Below, piece after piece: positions 45,339 to 58,407 of a DNA stretch of 64,000 bases (position 1 is the stretch's first letter; every line of letters begins with the position of its first letter). Under the pieces are notes generated by a model, which saw only the letters and a list, made by a program, of their open reading frames with translations, had not been told where the DNA came from and made no database searches. The DNA comes from Yamagishiella unicocca (lineage: Eukaryota; Chlorophyta; Chlorophyceae; Chlamydomonadales; Volvocaceae): positions 141,046-205,045 of the forward strand of contig BDSL01000142.1 in assembly GCA_003116995.1 (NCBI GenBank), written 5' to 3'. The position numbers were made by a program, and so were the translations under genes.

Positions 45339-46667
45339 ATGCAACTCCTCGATGGCCTCATCGCAGTCGCTTCACTCCAACGCGCACATTGTGTGCACAC
45401 ACGACTGGGGGAGGGGGGCGCCGGGTGCGGAAGGGGGAGCGGGCAGCGGGGGGGGCGTCGGGGTTGACATGCTGGAGGAGCCGCGTATCGCCGGATGTGA
45501 CGCCGGTGTGGGGCTGCCATGCAGAGGCTTTCGCGACCAGGGTACTCGGGTGCGGCATGTGTCGTAGAACACCCCTGGAGTGGGAACCCTTGCGCTTAAC
45601 GTGCCTGCTTGCCCTGCGAAGGATCACAGTTGTTAGTGTGGAGCAGGGCCAGGGGGCGCTGCTTTGGGCGGTGGCGTCCGCTTTCTGCACGGGCCTTCAT
45701 TTCGGCGGACGGATCCAAGTGCGATATCGCGCGGATCCAGAGCGTGTTTGGATTCAAGCTCAGAGTTGCTGCGCAGGTACGGCCGGGCAGTGCTGCGCCG
45801 GAGTTGGAGTCCCGGTGGGGGGTGGCCACCGGGGCCTAGGCGAGGTTGTGGGTGCCGGTAGTGCCGTAGGTGGTGGTGGTGTCGGAGAACAGGTAATGGT
45901 GCGGATGGAGGAATAGTTGGTGCTGAGGAACCGTCCGCCTTGCAGGGGAGGGAGCCCCGGGTGGTCTTGTGTCCACACCCTGCCTATGTCCTCCGCCTCA
46001 TCGCCATATCGCCCACCCTCTCCAAATCCATATCACCACAAAGTAGCAACCCAACCGCCGCAACCTCCTCACAGGTCTATCTCTTGGCGGATGCGTACGC
46101 CATCCCTGGTGCGATCCGCAAGGTCACTCGCTTTGAGTAGCTGCGCTATGCTGTAGTCCTGGTGGGAAGAACCAGGGGGCCGCGGCGCGTTGGGAGGCAG
46201 TGTGTGCGAGCCGGTCGCTGTAGAGTGCTGCCATGGGCCTTGCACATTCCACAGGTTGCAGGGACGCTGGGGACGGCGAGCAGCGACTGGATCGCGGAGT
46301 CACAGCTACTGGAGCTATGAGGTGAGGCGGAGGATAGGCATGGCAAGCTAGCGCGTGGCGTATCTCATCAAACGGTTTTGACAGCTTTGCAAGGCGCGTT
46401 CGAATGCGGGCTATGTTGTCCGAAACAGCACGTGGGACACCCTGCAGCTGTCGCGTGAGTCGGTCCTTACGTAGAGCCACCGTGCAGCTGGCAGGTCCAC
46501 GGGCAGCATCGTTGTCGATACACTGTGCGTTACGACGAGGACCCTGGGTTGCAAGGATTCGACTGGGCAAACGCCAGATGGAAATAAGGTAGTATAGGGG
46601 ATTCCGATTCCACAACAGGATGACGGCGTTTTTTAACGCCATTTCCTCTTGAACATTCATCGGTACC

Positions 46668-49600
46668 TAAGATTTGTGAGGACACTGAGCAGCCCAGGGA
46701 CGAACGGGCAGTCCCATTCCTACTAGTCGAGGATACAGAGACGGCAGCCAGCCTTGCTGCTGCTCACATACGGATTGAGTCACCGCTGCCGCCACCGCCG
46801 CCGCCCCGACCCGGCCGTGCGTCAAGCGCTTCGTCCGCAGGGAGGAGTCGGACGACGGGCAGCTGTTTTTGGAGGTGGTGGAGCGGGTGGGTTGGTGGGG
46901 GATGGCAAGCGGGTGACCCGCAGCAGCGCCCCATCACCTTCCCAACGAGCAACCCCACGCCCAAGATGCAGTGTACGGCAGAGGAGCCGCTGACGTGGGC
47001 GGCTTCCTGGGCCACACCAACACCGTGACGGAGAAGAGGCTGGTGGCGGAGACGCTACTCGACATGACTGGGGAGGGCAGCCTGCGCTAGGGTGAGGCGG
47101 CGGGAGGGGGCAGGGAGGGGGGCCAGGGAGGGGCGAGAGGCCAGCAGCCGCAACACCTCGTCGGCGGGCACCGGCGCCATGATGTACGATCCGCCGTACG
47201 ACGCGGGCGGCAATAACTTGCAGAACAGACTGAAGGAGTGGACGTACTTGACCCGGGGCAGGCTGCTGCACACTGCCCCACCCAGCCTTGCGATGAAGGC
47301 GTAGCAGAGGCCCGGAAAGCATTTCCTGGCAACGGCGGTAACATCAACAGCGCCGCACATGGCCGTCTGCATCGCCCTGCTGGTTTGCCCAACCTAAGCA
47401 GCCAGGATGGTAGCGCCCAAGACGCCGCCACGGCATCGCCGGCATCGTTCCTGACACCCAGCGTGAGGAGGCCAGCAGCGCCGCGAAGTAGACCCCCGGG
47501 TCCTCGTTCGCCACCCGTTTGGCCGTCAGCACCGCCAACATGCGCACCAGCAGCACTGCCTGTGCGGCTGCCCGGCTGTCACGTTACGAAGCAGATGTGG
47601 ATCCGTCGTGGGAATCTATGCCTTTAATAGTTTGCGGTCTGACGACTTGACTAGTCTGCGACGAGGAACTTCATGACTCTGTCGTTCACCGGGTAATTAC
47701 CGGTAGTCTAACCGTCCAGTGCGCATGCGGCACTCCAGTAATCTAATTAAGGGCGATATGTTAGTCTGAGTACATGCTGAATGCTTAAACAATATAGTCT
47801 TCTGTCGCCGTGCCGTGAGCTTCCACAGGCCTTGTAGTTGGCGCATCTTGGATTGCTTATAAACCAGGCAACCAAACTTGAATACCACAACCAAACGAGA
47901 ATACGATGCCCGTCTGCCTTCTCTTGGCTGGTGGAAGAAGTTGAAAGGTAGCGTAGGGCTACTTTTGCATACCTTTCTGCGCTGCCTGCATCTTGCAGCA
48001 AGATTGGGAAGGACACAACCACTAGATTCTCTCGTGGAGGCGACAGCAGCAGGCTGCTGTGCTGCGGTCGGCGGACGGTAGGATGGCGCGAAAGGCATTC
48101 GACTACCAGCAAATGGACCTGCTGCGCGAGGATTTGGCTCTCGGCACAACGACGATGCCAACCAACGGCAGCGTCGGGTTTGTGCTGGTTCCAAAGGCTA
48201 TCAAAGCCACGCTGTTGGCTGCGGACGTATGCGTTCGGACAAACCGTGCTTCCACAATCCCCAGCCCAGCGCGCTTCATGGCGGCACGTTGCGGGCCTGC
48301 TGCGATTCGCCGTGCCCTGTCACCCTTGTACCCTGTATCCCACTACTCCCCTACTCTTACATTTCAAAGCTGCCTGAATTGCCGATCATGCTGCCAGGTG
48401 TGCTTCATCTCCATCCCCTTCTGAGCCCGGCCGTGGACAGCACCTTCGGGCCCATGGTTGGGCCGCTCGACGCCACAGGCATGCCAAAAGCCCTCTCCTC
48501 AGGTGACGAGGACGGGATTTGAACCCGCGCCCTTACGGACTAGTAGGTTTCCTTCCTGATACTGCACCAGGTAGTCCTGAAACTAGCGCCTTAGACCGCT
48601 CGGCCACCTCGTCATGCAACTCCTCGATGGCCTCATCGCAGTCGCTTCACTCCAACGCGCACATTGTGTGCACACACGACTGGGGGAGGGGGGCGCCGGG
48701 TGCGGAAGGGGGAGCGGGCAGCGGGGGGGGCGTCGGGGTTGACATGCTGGAGGAGCCGCGTATCGCCGGATGTGACGCCGGTGTGGGGCTGCCATGCAGA
48801 GGCTTTCGCGACCAGGGTACTCGGGTGCGGCATGTGTCGTAGAACACCCCTGGAGTGGGAACCCTTGCGCTTAACGTGCCTGCTTGCCCTGCGAAGGATC
48901 ACAGTTGTTAGTGTGGAGCAGGGCCAGGGGGCGCTGCTTTGGGCGGTGGCGTCCGCTTTCTGCACGGGCCTTCATTTCGGCGGACGGATCCAAGTGCGAT
49001 ATCGCGCGGATCCAGAGCGTGTTTGGATTCAAGCTCAGAGTTGCTGCGCAGGTACGGCCGGGCAGTGCTGCGCCGGAGTTGGAGTCCCGGTGGGGGGTGG
49101 CCACCGGGGCCTAGGCGAGGTTGTGGGTGCCGGTAGTGCCGTAGGTGGTGGTGGTGTCGGAGAACAGGTAATGGTGCGGATGGAGGAATAGTTGGTGCTG
49201 AGGAACCGTCCGCCTTGCAGGGGAGGGAGCCCCGGGTGGTCTTGTGTCCACACCCTGCCTATGTCCTCCGCCTCATCGCCATATCGCCCACCCTCTCCAA
49301 ATCCATATCACCACAAAGTAGCAACCCAACCGCCGCAACCTCCTCACAGGTCTATCTCTTGGCGGATGCGTACGCCATCCCTGGTGCGATCCGCAAGGTC
49401 ACTCGCTTTGAGTAGCTGCGCTATGCTGTAGTCCTGGTGGGAAGAACCAGGGGGCCGCGGCGCGTTGGGAGGCAGTGTGTGCGAGCCGGTCGCTGTAGAG
49501 TGCTGCCATGGGCCTTGCACATTCCACAGGTTGCAGGGACGCTGGGGACGGCGAGCAGCGACTGGATCGCGGAGTCACAGCTACTGGAGCTATGAGGTGA

Positions 49601-49942
49601 GGCGGAGGATAGGCATGGCAAGCTAGCGCGTGGCGTATCTCATCAAACGGTTTTGACAGCTTTGCAAGGCGCGTTCGAATGCGGGCTATGTTGTCCGAAA
49701 CAGCACGTGGGACACCCTGCAGCTGTCGCGTGAGTCGGTCCTTACGTAGAGCCACCGTGCAGCTGGCAGGTCCACGGGCAGCATCGTTGTCGATACACTG
49801 TGCGTTACGACGAGGACCCTGGGTTGCAAGGATTCGACTGGGCAAACGCCAGATGGAAATAAGGTAGTATAGGGGATTCCGATTCCACAACAGGATGACG
49901 GCGTTTTTTAACGCCATTTCCTCTTGAACATTCATCGGTACC
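46668..49942 (-). repeat. Leu unit R3 (3275 bp)
   Basis: Nearly identical to R2; differs for example at about 47941 (GTTGAAAGG versus GTAGAAAGG). The 178-codon frame is at 49399-49935 (-). Confidence 0.95.
48504..48613 (-). tRNA. tRNA-Leu(CAG) with 30-nt intron (copy R3)
   Basis: Identical in fold and anticodon to the other copies. Confidence 0.93.
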
Positions 49943-52900
49943 TAAGATTTGTGAGGACACTGAGCAGCCCAGGGACGAACGGGCAGTCCCATTCCTACTA
50001 GTCGAGGATACAGAGACGGCAGCCAGCCTTGCTGCTGCTCACATACGGATTGAGTCACCGCTGCCGCCACCGCCGCCGCCCCGACCCGGCCGTGCGTCAA
50101 GCGCTTCGTCCGCAGGGAGGAGTCGGACGACGGGCAGCTGTTTTTGGAGGTGGTGGAGCGGGTGGGTTGGTGGGGGATGGCAAGCGGGTGACCCGCAGCA
50201 GCGCCCCATCACCTTCCCAACGAGCAACCCCACGCCCAAGATGCAGTGTACGGCAGAGGAGCCGCTGACGTGGGCGGCTTCCTGGGCCACACCAACACCG
50301 TGACGGAGAAGAGGCTGGTGGCGGAGACGCTACTCGACATGACTGGGGAGGGCAGCCTGCGCTAGGGTGAGGCGGCGGGAGGGGGCAGGGAGGGGGGCCA
50401 GGGAGGGGCGAGAGGCCAGCAGCCGCAACACCTCGTCGGCGGGCACCGGCGCCATGATGTACGATCCGCCGTACGACGCGGGCGGCAATAACTTGCAGAA
50501 CAGACTGAAGGAGTGGACGTACTTGACCCGGGGCAGGCTGCTGCACACTGCCCCACCCAGCCTTGCGATGAAGGCGTAGCAGAGGCCCGGAAAGCATTTC
50601 CTGGCAACGGCGGTAACATCAACAGCGCCGCACATGGCCGTCTGCATCGCCCTGCTGGTTTGCCCAACCTAAGCAGCCAGGATGGTAGCGCCCAAGACGC
50701 CGCCACGGCATCGCCGGCATCGTTCCTGACACCCAGCGTGAGGAGGCCAGCAGCGCCGCGAAGTAGACCCCCGGGTCCTCGTTCGCCACCCGTTTGGCCG
50801 TCAGCACCGCCAACATGCGCACCAGCAGCACTGCCTGTGCGGCTGCCCGGCTGTCACGTTACGAAGCAGATGTGGATCCGTCGTGGGAATCTATGCCTTT
50901 AATAGTTTGCGGTCTGACGACTTGACTAGTCTGCGACGAGGAACTTCATGACTCTGTCGTTCACCGGGTAATTACCGGTAGTCTAACCGTCCAGTGCGCA
51001 TGCGGCACTCCAGTAATCTAATTAAGGGCGATATGTTAGTCTGAGTACATGCTGAATGCTTAAACAATATAGTCTTCTGTCGCCGTGCCGTGAGCTTCCA
51101 CAGGCCTTGTAGTTGGCGCATCTTGGATTGCTTATAAACCAGGCAACCAAACTTGAATACCACAACCAAACGAGAATACGATGCCCGTCTGCCTTCTCTT
51201 GGCTGGTGGAAGAAGTTGAAAGGTAGCGTAGGGCTACTTTTGCATACCTTTCTGCGCTGCCTGCATCTTGCAGCAAGATTGGGAAGGACACAACCACTAG
51301 ATTCTCTCGTGGAGGCGACAGCAGCAGGCTGCTGTGCTGCGGTCGGCGGACGGTAGGATGGCGCGAAAGGCATTCGACTACCAGCAAATGGACCTGCTGC
51401 GCGAGGATTTGGCTCTCGGCACAACGACGATGCCAACCAACGGCAGCGTCGGGTTTGTGCTGGTTCCAAAGGCTAACAAAGCCACGCTGTTGGCTGCGGA
51501 CGTATGCGTTCGGACAAACCGTGCTTCCACAATCCCCAGCCCAGCGCGCTTCATGGCGGCACGTTGCGGGCCTGCTGCGATTCGCCGTGCCCTGTCACCC
51601 TTGTACCCTGTATCCCACTACTCCCCTACTCTTACATTTCAAAGCTGCCTGAATTGCCGAACTTGCTGCCAGGTGTGCCTCATCTCCATCCCCTTCTGAG
51701 CCCGGCCGTGGACAGCACCTTCGGGCCCATGGTTGGGCCGCTCGACGCCACAGGCATGCCAACAGCCCTCTCCTCAGCTGACGAGGACGGGATTTGAACC
51801 CGCGCCCTTACGGACTAGTAGGTTTCCTTCCTGATACTGCACCAGGTAGTCCTGAAACTAGCGCCTTAGACCGCTCGGCCACCTCGTCATGCAACTCCTC
51901 GATGGCCTCAACGCAGTCGCTTCACTCCAACGCGCACATTGTGTGCACACACGACTGGGGGAGGGGGGCGCCGGGTGCGGAAGGGGGAGCGGGCAGCGGG
52001 GGGGGCGTCGGGGTTGACATGCTGGAGGAGCCGCGTATCGCCGGATGTGACGCCGGTGTGGGGCTGCCATGCAGAGGCTTTCGCGACCAGGGTACTCGGG
52101 TGCGGCATGTGTCGTAGAACACCCCTGGAGTGGGAACCCTTACCCTTGCGCTTAACGTGCCTGCTTGCCCTGCGAAGGATCACAGTTGTTAGTGTGGAGC
52201 AGGGCCAGGGGGCGCTGCTTTGGGCGGTGGCGTCCGCTTTCTGCACGGGCCTCCATTTCGGACGGATCCATATGCGATATCGCGCGGATCCAGGGCATGT
52301 TTGGATTCAAGCTCAGAGTTGCGGCGCAGGTCCGGCCGGGCAGTGCTGCGCCGGAGTTGGAGTCCCGGTGAGGCGGTGGCCACCGGGGCCCTAGGCGAGG
52401 TTGTGGGTGCCGGTAGTGCCGTAGGTGGTGGTGGTGTCGGAGAACAAGTCTAGGAAGGTGGTCATGGTGCGGATGGAGGAATAGTTGGTGCTGAGGAACC
52501 GTCCGGGAGGGAGCCCCGGGTGGTCTTGTGTCCACGCCCTGCCTATGTCCTCCGCCTCATCGCCATTTCGCCCACCCTCTCCAAATCCATATCACCACAA
52601 AGTAACCTCCCAACCGCCGCAACCTCCTCACAGGTCTATCTCTTGGCGGATGCGTACGCCATCCCTGGTGCGACCCGCAAGGTCACTCGCTTTGAGTAGC
52701 TGCGCTATGCTGTAGTCCTGGTGGGAAGAACCAGGGGGCCGCGGCGCGTTGGGAGGCAGTGTGTGCGAGCCGGTCCCTGTAAAGTGCTGCCATGGGCCTT
52801 GCACATTCCACAGTTTGCAGGGACGCTGGGGACGGCGAGCAGCGACTGGATCGCGGAGTCACAGCTACTGGAGCTATGAGGTGAGGCGGAGGATAGGCAT

Positions 52901-53226
52901 GGCACGCTAGCGCGTGGCGTATCTCATCAAACGGTTTTGACAGCTTTGCAAGGCGCGTTCGAACGCGGGCTATGTTGTCCGAAACAGCACGTGGGACACC
53001 CTGCAGCTGTCGCGTGAGTCGGTCCTTACGTAGAGCCACCGTGCAGCTGGCAGGTCCACGGGCAGCATCGTTGTCGATACACTGTGCGTTACGACGAGGA
53101 CCCTGGGTTGCAAGGATTCGACTGGGCAAACGCCAGATGGAAATAAGGTAGTATAGGGGATTCCGATTCCACAACAGGATGACGGCGTTTTTTAACGCCA
53201 TTTCCTCTTGAACATTCATCGGTACC
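49943..53226 (-). repeat. Leu unit R4 (3284 bp)
   Basis: The half before the tRNA (in + coordinates) is like R2/R3. The half after about 52.14 kb carries small differences shared with R5/R6, such as loss of a few bases at 52258 and 52504. The 178-codon frame is at 52683-53219 (-). Confidence 0.93.
51779..51888 (-). tRNA. tRNA-Leu(CAG) with 30-nt intron (copy R4)
   Basis: Identical in fold and anticodon to the other copies. Confidence 0.93.
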
Positions 53227-55074
53227 TAAGATTTGTGAGGACACTGAGCAGCCCAGGGACGAACGGGCAGTCCCATTCCTACTAGTCGAGGATACAGAGA
53301 CGGCAGCCAGCCTTGCTGCTGCTCACATACGGATTGAGTCACCGCTGCCGCCACCGCCGCCGCCCCGACCCGGCCGTGCGTCAAGCGCTTCGTCCGCAGG
53401 GAGGAGTCGGACGACGGGCAGCTGTTTTTGGAGGTGGTGGAGCGGGTGGGTTGGTGGGGGATGGCAAGCGGGTGACCCGCAGCAGCGCCCCATCACCTTC
53501 CCAACGAGCAACCCCACGCCCAAGATGCAGTGTACGGCAGAGGAGCCGCTGACGTGGGCGGCTTCCTGGGCCACACCAACACCGTGACGGAGAAGAGGCT
53601 GGTGGCGGAGACGCTACTCGACATGACTGGGGAGGGCAGCCTGCGCTAGGGTGAGGCGGCGGGAGGGGGCAGGGAGGGGGGCCAGGGAGGGGCGAGAGGC
53701 CAGCAGCCGCAACACCTCGTCGGCGGGCACCGGCGCCATGATGTACGATCCGCCGTACGACGCGGGCGGCAATAACTTGCAGAACAGACTGAAGGAGTGG
53801 ACGTACTTGAACCGGGGCAGGCTGCTGCACACTGCCCCACCCAGCCTTGCGATGAAGGCGCAGCAGAGGCCCGGAAAGCATTTCCTGGCAACAGCGGTAA
53901 CATCAACAGCGCCGCACATGGCCGTCTGCATCGCCCTGCTGGTTTGCCCAACCTAAGCAGCCAGGATGGTAGCGCCCAAGACGCCGCCACGGCATCGCCG
54001 GCATCGTTCCTGACACCCAGCGTGAGGAGGCTAGCAGCGCCGCGAAGTGGACCCCCGGGTCCTCGTTCGCCACCCGGTTGGCCGTCAGCACCGCCAACAT
54101 GCGCACCAGCAGCACTGCCTGTGCGGCTGCCCGGCTGTCACGTTACGAAGCAGATGTTGATCCGTCGTGGGAATCTACGCCTTTAATAGTTTGCGGTTTG
54201 ACGACTTGACTAGTCTGCGACGAGGAACTTCATGACTCTGTCGTTCACCGGGTAATTACCGGTCGTCTAACCGTCCAGTGCGCATGCGGCACTCCAGTAA
54301 TCTAATTAAGGGCGATATGTTAGTCTGAGTACATGCCGAATGCTTAAACAATATAGTCTTCTGTCGCCGTGCCGTGAGCTTCCACAGGCCTTGTAGTTGG
54401 CGCATCTTGGATTGCTTATAAACCAGGCAACCTTGGTTGAAACCAAACTTGAATACCACAACCAAACGAGAATACGATGCCCGTCTGCCTTCTCTTGGCT
54501 GGTGGAAGAAGTAGAAAGGTAGCGTAGGAATACTTTTTCATACCTTTCTGCGCTGCCTGCATCTTGCAGCAAGATTGGGAAGGACACGGCCACTAGATTC
54601 TCTCGTGGAGGCGACAGCAGCAGGCTGCTGTGCTGCGGTCGGCGGACGGTAGGATGGCGCGAAAGGCATTCGAATACCAGCAAATGGACCTGCTGCGCGA
54701 GGATTTGGCTCTCGGCACAACGACGATGCCAACCAACGGCAGCTTCGAATTTGTGTTGGTTCCAAAGGTTATCAGGGCCACGCTGGTGGCTGCGGACGTA
54801 TGCGTTCGGACAAACCGTGCTTCCACAATCCCCAGCCCAGCGCGCTTCATGGCGGCACGTTGCGGGCCTGCTGCGATTCGCCGTGCCCTGTCACCCGTGT
54901 ACCCTGTATCCCACTACTCCCCTACTCTTACATTTCGAAGCTGCCTGAATTGCCGAACTTGCTGCCAGGTGTGCCTCATCTCCATCCCCTTCTGAGCCCG
55001 GCCGTGGACAGCACCTTCGGGCCCATGGTTGGGCCGCTCGACGCCACAGGCATGCCAAAAGCCCTCTCCTCAGC

Positions 55075-55184
55075 TGACGAGGACGGGATTTGAACCCGCG
55101 CCCTTACGGACTAGTAGGTTTCCTTCCTGATACTGCACCAGGTAGTCCTGAAACTAGCGCCTTAGACCGCTCGGCCACCTCGTC
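55075..55184 (-). tRNA. tRNA-Leu(CAG) with 30-nt intron (copy R5)
   Basis: Identical in fold and anticodon to the other copies. LINE C starts 62 bp upstream of its 5' end. Confidence 0.93.
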
Positions 55185-55246
55185 ATGCAACTCCTCGATG
55201 GCCTCATCGCAGTCGCTTCACTCCAACGCGCACATTGTGTGCACAC

Positions 55247-56486
55247 GAGCCTCGGTCACCTCCCCCCCCTGTCTGACGTCGCGGACCCCCCCCTGGAGCC
55301 GGGCGTCTGGTGCTTCAACGCGCCGCTGTGGGGCAACCCGCTCCTGCCCAACGCGGGGGCGCCGGGCCGGCGGCCGGGGTTGGAGGCTATCCATGGCCCC
55401 CTCACCATGTGCCGCCGCCTGCTGACCGTCGGCGACGCCGTCCGGGTGCAGGACGCTATGACCGCGTTTGAGGTGGCGCGCGCCCATGCCCTGGCGACGA
55501 CGCCGGGCATGGCCATCTTCAGCCGGCTGGCTGAGCGCTGGACGACGCTCGTACGGCACGAGCTGGCGCCCTCCGAGCTGGCCATGGGTGCGCTCCAAGA
55601 GCGCATCGCGGCGCGGGCTGCGGTGGCCGCTCTCCTTTCTGACATCTCGCCCGCATGGCTCGCTGCTGCTCGCCTGGCGCCCGATGGCCCCGCCCCGCCG
55701 TCGCCTGACGAGGTGGATGCTCTCCTCCTTGCTCGCCTGGGGTGGCGGCTGGGTGTGGACGCCGTGCTGCCCCTCACCTCCTTCACCGTCAAGCTGGGCA
55801 CCCTGCTCCAGGCGGCGGAACTGGAGCGCCCCAGGCAGGCCTGTCATGCGGCGTATGTGCGGGAGGCGCTCGGGCTGTCCCCTGCTGTGGCTGCCACGCC
55901 CGAGGCGGCCCTTGTGGCGTTACGCGCGGTATGGCGGCGGTTGTGGAAGCGTCTTAAGTGGGAGCCGCGGTGGAAGGAGGTCCTCTGGCGGCTGGCGGTT
56001 GACGGGGTGCCCATGCCGGGCTCCTCTCACCTCCCGCTGGTCCCACCCGAACCGTGTGCTTGCGGCTGTTACCCCGCTGCAGCGGGTGTGGCCGAGTCGC
56101 CGCGCTTGCATCACTTTTGGTCTTGCCCCCTCGTCCGCCCGCTCTGGGATGAACTGGAAGTCTGCTGTGGGTGCGGGGTCACGCGTGAGCATGTGTGGTT
56201 GTGTGTGTCGCCGGATCCGACCACTGTGCTGCAGTGTGTGTGGGATGTGGTGGCGTTGGCGGCGCTCAACGCGATGGAGTGGGCGCGCCGGTACATACAC
56301 TCTCATCGGCTCTCCGGCACCACCCTCCCTGCTGCTATGCGTTCTGGCCTCCTTGCTAAGTTCTGGGCCTTGCTGCGGGACTTTGCGGGCTTGGGTTTGC
56401 CCCGCAAGGACTGGGGTGACGTGGGGGTGGACCACCCATTTTTGTTCGTAACCGGGGGTCGGCTCATGTGCGCCGTGCCGCCCTAG
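55247..56486 (+). CDS. LINE C polyprotein C-terminal fragment
   Basis: Open from the element's 5' edge to TAG at 56484-56486. It starts after the reverse transcriptase domain, so no YADD motif is present. Landmarks shared with LINE B: NAPLWGNP near the start, DALLLARLGW, LTSFTVKLGTLL, the zinc-binding CACGCY...HHFWSC, and CVWDVVALAALNA near the end. The frame to the left (55185-55246) belongs to the Leu unit. Role in the full element: distal ORF2 region, probably nucleic-acid binding. Confidence 0.8.
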
Positions 56487-56922
56487 CTAGCCTGCCTTGG
56501 CTGCTGTTTGTTCTTTCGTTCTTTCTTTCCTGGTGCCACCTTTGCTGGTTCGAGATACGAGTGGTGCGGGTGATGGGCAGTGTGTGTGGGATGTGGTGGC
56601 GTTGGCGGCGCTCAACGCGATGGAGTGGGCGCGCCGGTACATACACTCTCATCGGCTCTCCGGCACCACCCTCCCTGCTGCTATGCGTTCTGGCCTCCTT
56701 GCTAAGTTCTGGGCCTTGCTGCGGGACTTTGCGGGCTTGGGTTTGCCCCGCAAGGACTGGGGTGACGTGGGGGTGGACCACCCATTTTTGTTCGTAACCG
56801 GGGGTCGGCTCATGTGCGCCGTGCCGCCCTAGCTAGCCTGCCTTGGCTGCTGTTTGTTCTTTCGTTCTTTCTTTCCTGGTGCCACCTTTGCTGGTTCGAG
56901 ATACGAGTGGTGCGGGTGATGG
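56231..56922 (+). repeat. 346-bp tandem duplication inside LINE C
   Basis: GCAGTGTGTGTGGGATGTGG recurs at 56231 and 56577. Each copy holds the last ~85 codons of the ORF, its stop, and about 90 bp of 3' untranslated sequence. The second copy repeats the C-terminal coding segment (56577-56832) without being joined to the main ORF. Confidence 0.92.
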
Positions 56923-58407
56923 GCAGGTGAGCCAATGGGGGCTTTTGTGGTGGTTTTGACGCGTAAGGGTGGCCTGCATGGGGCCGTGTCCTGCCGTCGC
57001 TTGTGCTGACTTTGCATGATGCTGTTTGCCTGCTGTTGCCCGTACCCGACCTTGGTTCCGTGTCTCTTCCGCAGTGCTTTCCCGCCGGGATAAGGGCGGG
57101 TGCCGCCTGTCGTGCGGCCACTGTAACGCGGTCTCTCTCTCTCACGACTGGGGGAGGGGGGCGCCGGGTGCGGAAGGGGGAGCGGGCAGCGGGGGGGCGT
57201 CGGGGTTGACATGCTGGAGGAGCCGCGTATCGCCGGATGTGACGCCGGTGTGGGGCTGCCATGCAGAGGCTTTCGCGACCAGGGTACTCGGGTGCGGCAT
57301 GTGTCGTAGAACACCCCTGGAGTGGGAACCCTTACCCTTGCGCTTAACGTGCCTGCTTGCCCTGCGAAGGATCACAGTTGTTAGTGTGGAGCAGGGCCAG
57401 GGGGCGCTGCTTTGGGCGGTGGCGTCCGCTTTCTGCACGGGCCTTCATTTCGGACGGATCCATGTGCGATATCGCGCGGATCCAGGGCATGTTTGGATTC
57501 AAGCTCAGAGTTGCGGCGCAGGTCCGGCCGGGCAGTGCTGCGCCGGAGTTGGAGTCCCGGTGAGGCGGTGGCCACCGGGGCCCTAGGCGAGGTTGTGGGT
57601 GCCGGTAGTGCCGTAGGTGGTGGTGGTGTCGGAGAACAGGTCTAGGAAGGTGGTCATGGTGCGGATGGAGGAATAGTTGGTGCTGAGGAACCGTCCGGGA
57701 GGGAGCCCCGGGTGGTCTTGTGTCCACGCCCTGCCTATGTCCTCCGCCTCATCGCCATTTCGCCCACCCTCTCCAAATCCATATCACCACAAAGTAACCT
57801 CCCAACCGCCGCAACCTCCTCACAGGTCCATCTCTTGGCGGATGCGTACGCCATCCCTGGTGCGACCCGCAAGGTCACTCGCTTTGAGTAGCTGCGCTAT
57901 GCTGTAGCCCTGGTGGGAAGAAACAGGGGGCCGCGGCGCGTTGGGAGGCAGTGTGTGCGAGCCGGTCGCTGTAGAGTGCTGCCATGGGCCTTGCACATTC
58001 CACAGGTTGCAGGGACGCTGGGGACGGCGAGCAGCAACTGGATCACAGCTACTGGAGCTATGAGGTGAGGCGAAGGTTAGGCATGGCACGCTAGCGCGTG
58101 GCGTATCTCATCAAACGGTTTTGACAGCTTTGCAAGGCGCATTCGAATACGGGCTATGCGGTCCGAAACAGCACGTGGGACACCCTGCAGCTGTCGCGTG
58201 AGTCGGTCCTTACGTAGAGCCACCGTGCAGCTGGCAGGTCCACGGGCAGCATCGTTGTCGATACACTGTGTGTTGCGACGATGACCGTGAGTTGCAAGGA
58301 TTCGACTGGGCAAACGCAGATGGAAATAAGGTAGCAGGGGATTCAGATTCCACAACAGGATGACGGCGTTTTTCAACGCCATTTCCTCTTGAACATTCAT
58401 CGGTACC

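Larger units (their letters stand above)
43393..46667 (-). repeat. Leu unit R2 (3275 bp)
   Basis: Period to R3 is exactly 3275 bp, nearly identical. It contains the ~460-bp segment deleted in F3/F4. Coding-like stretches on the + strand include 44784-45149, in which MARKAFDYQQMDLLREDLAL varies conservatively between units. The 178-codon frame is at 46124-46660 (-). Confidence 0.95.
55247..57143 (+). mobile_element. 5'-truncated non-LTR retrotransposon (LINE C) with (TC)n tail
   Basis: Absent from the same site in R1-R4 and R6. Excising 55247-57143 restores the unit (GCACAC joined to ACGACTGG) with at most a 1-bp overlap, so there is no clear target duplication. The 3' end reads ACTGTAACGCGG followed by a TC run, the same end as the SINE in F2. 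The element runs away from the tRNA-Leu gene. Confidence 0.88.
53227..58407 (-). repeat. Leu unit R5, interrupted by a LINE
   Basis: 5181 bp between boundaries. Removing the 1897-bp LINE gives 3284 bp, the same as R4. The part left of the LINE is close to R4; the part right of it is of the R6 type with the shortened 107-codon frame (58077-58400, -). Confidence 0.93.
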
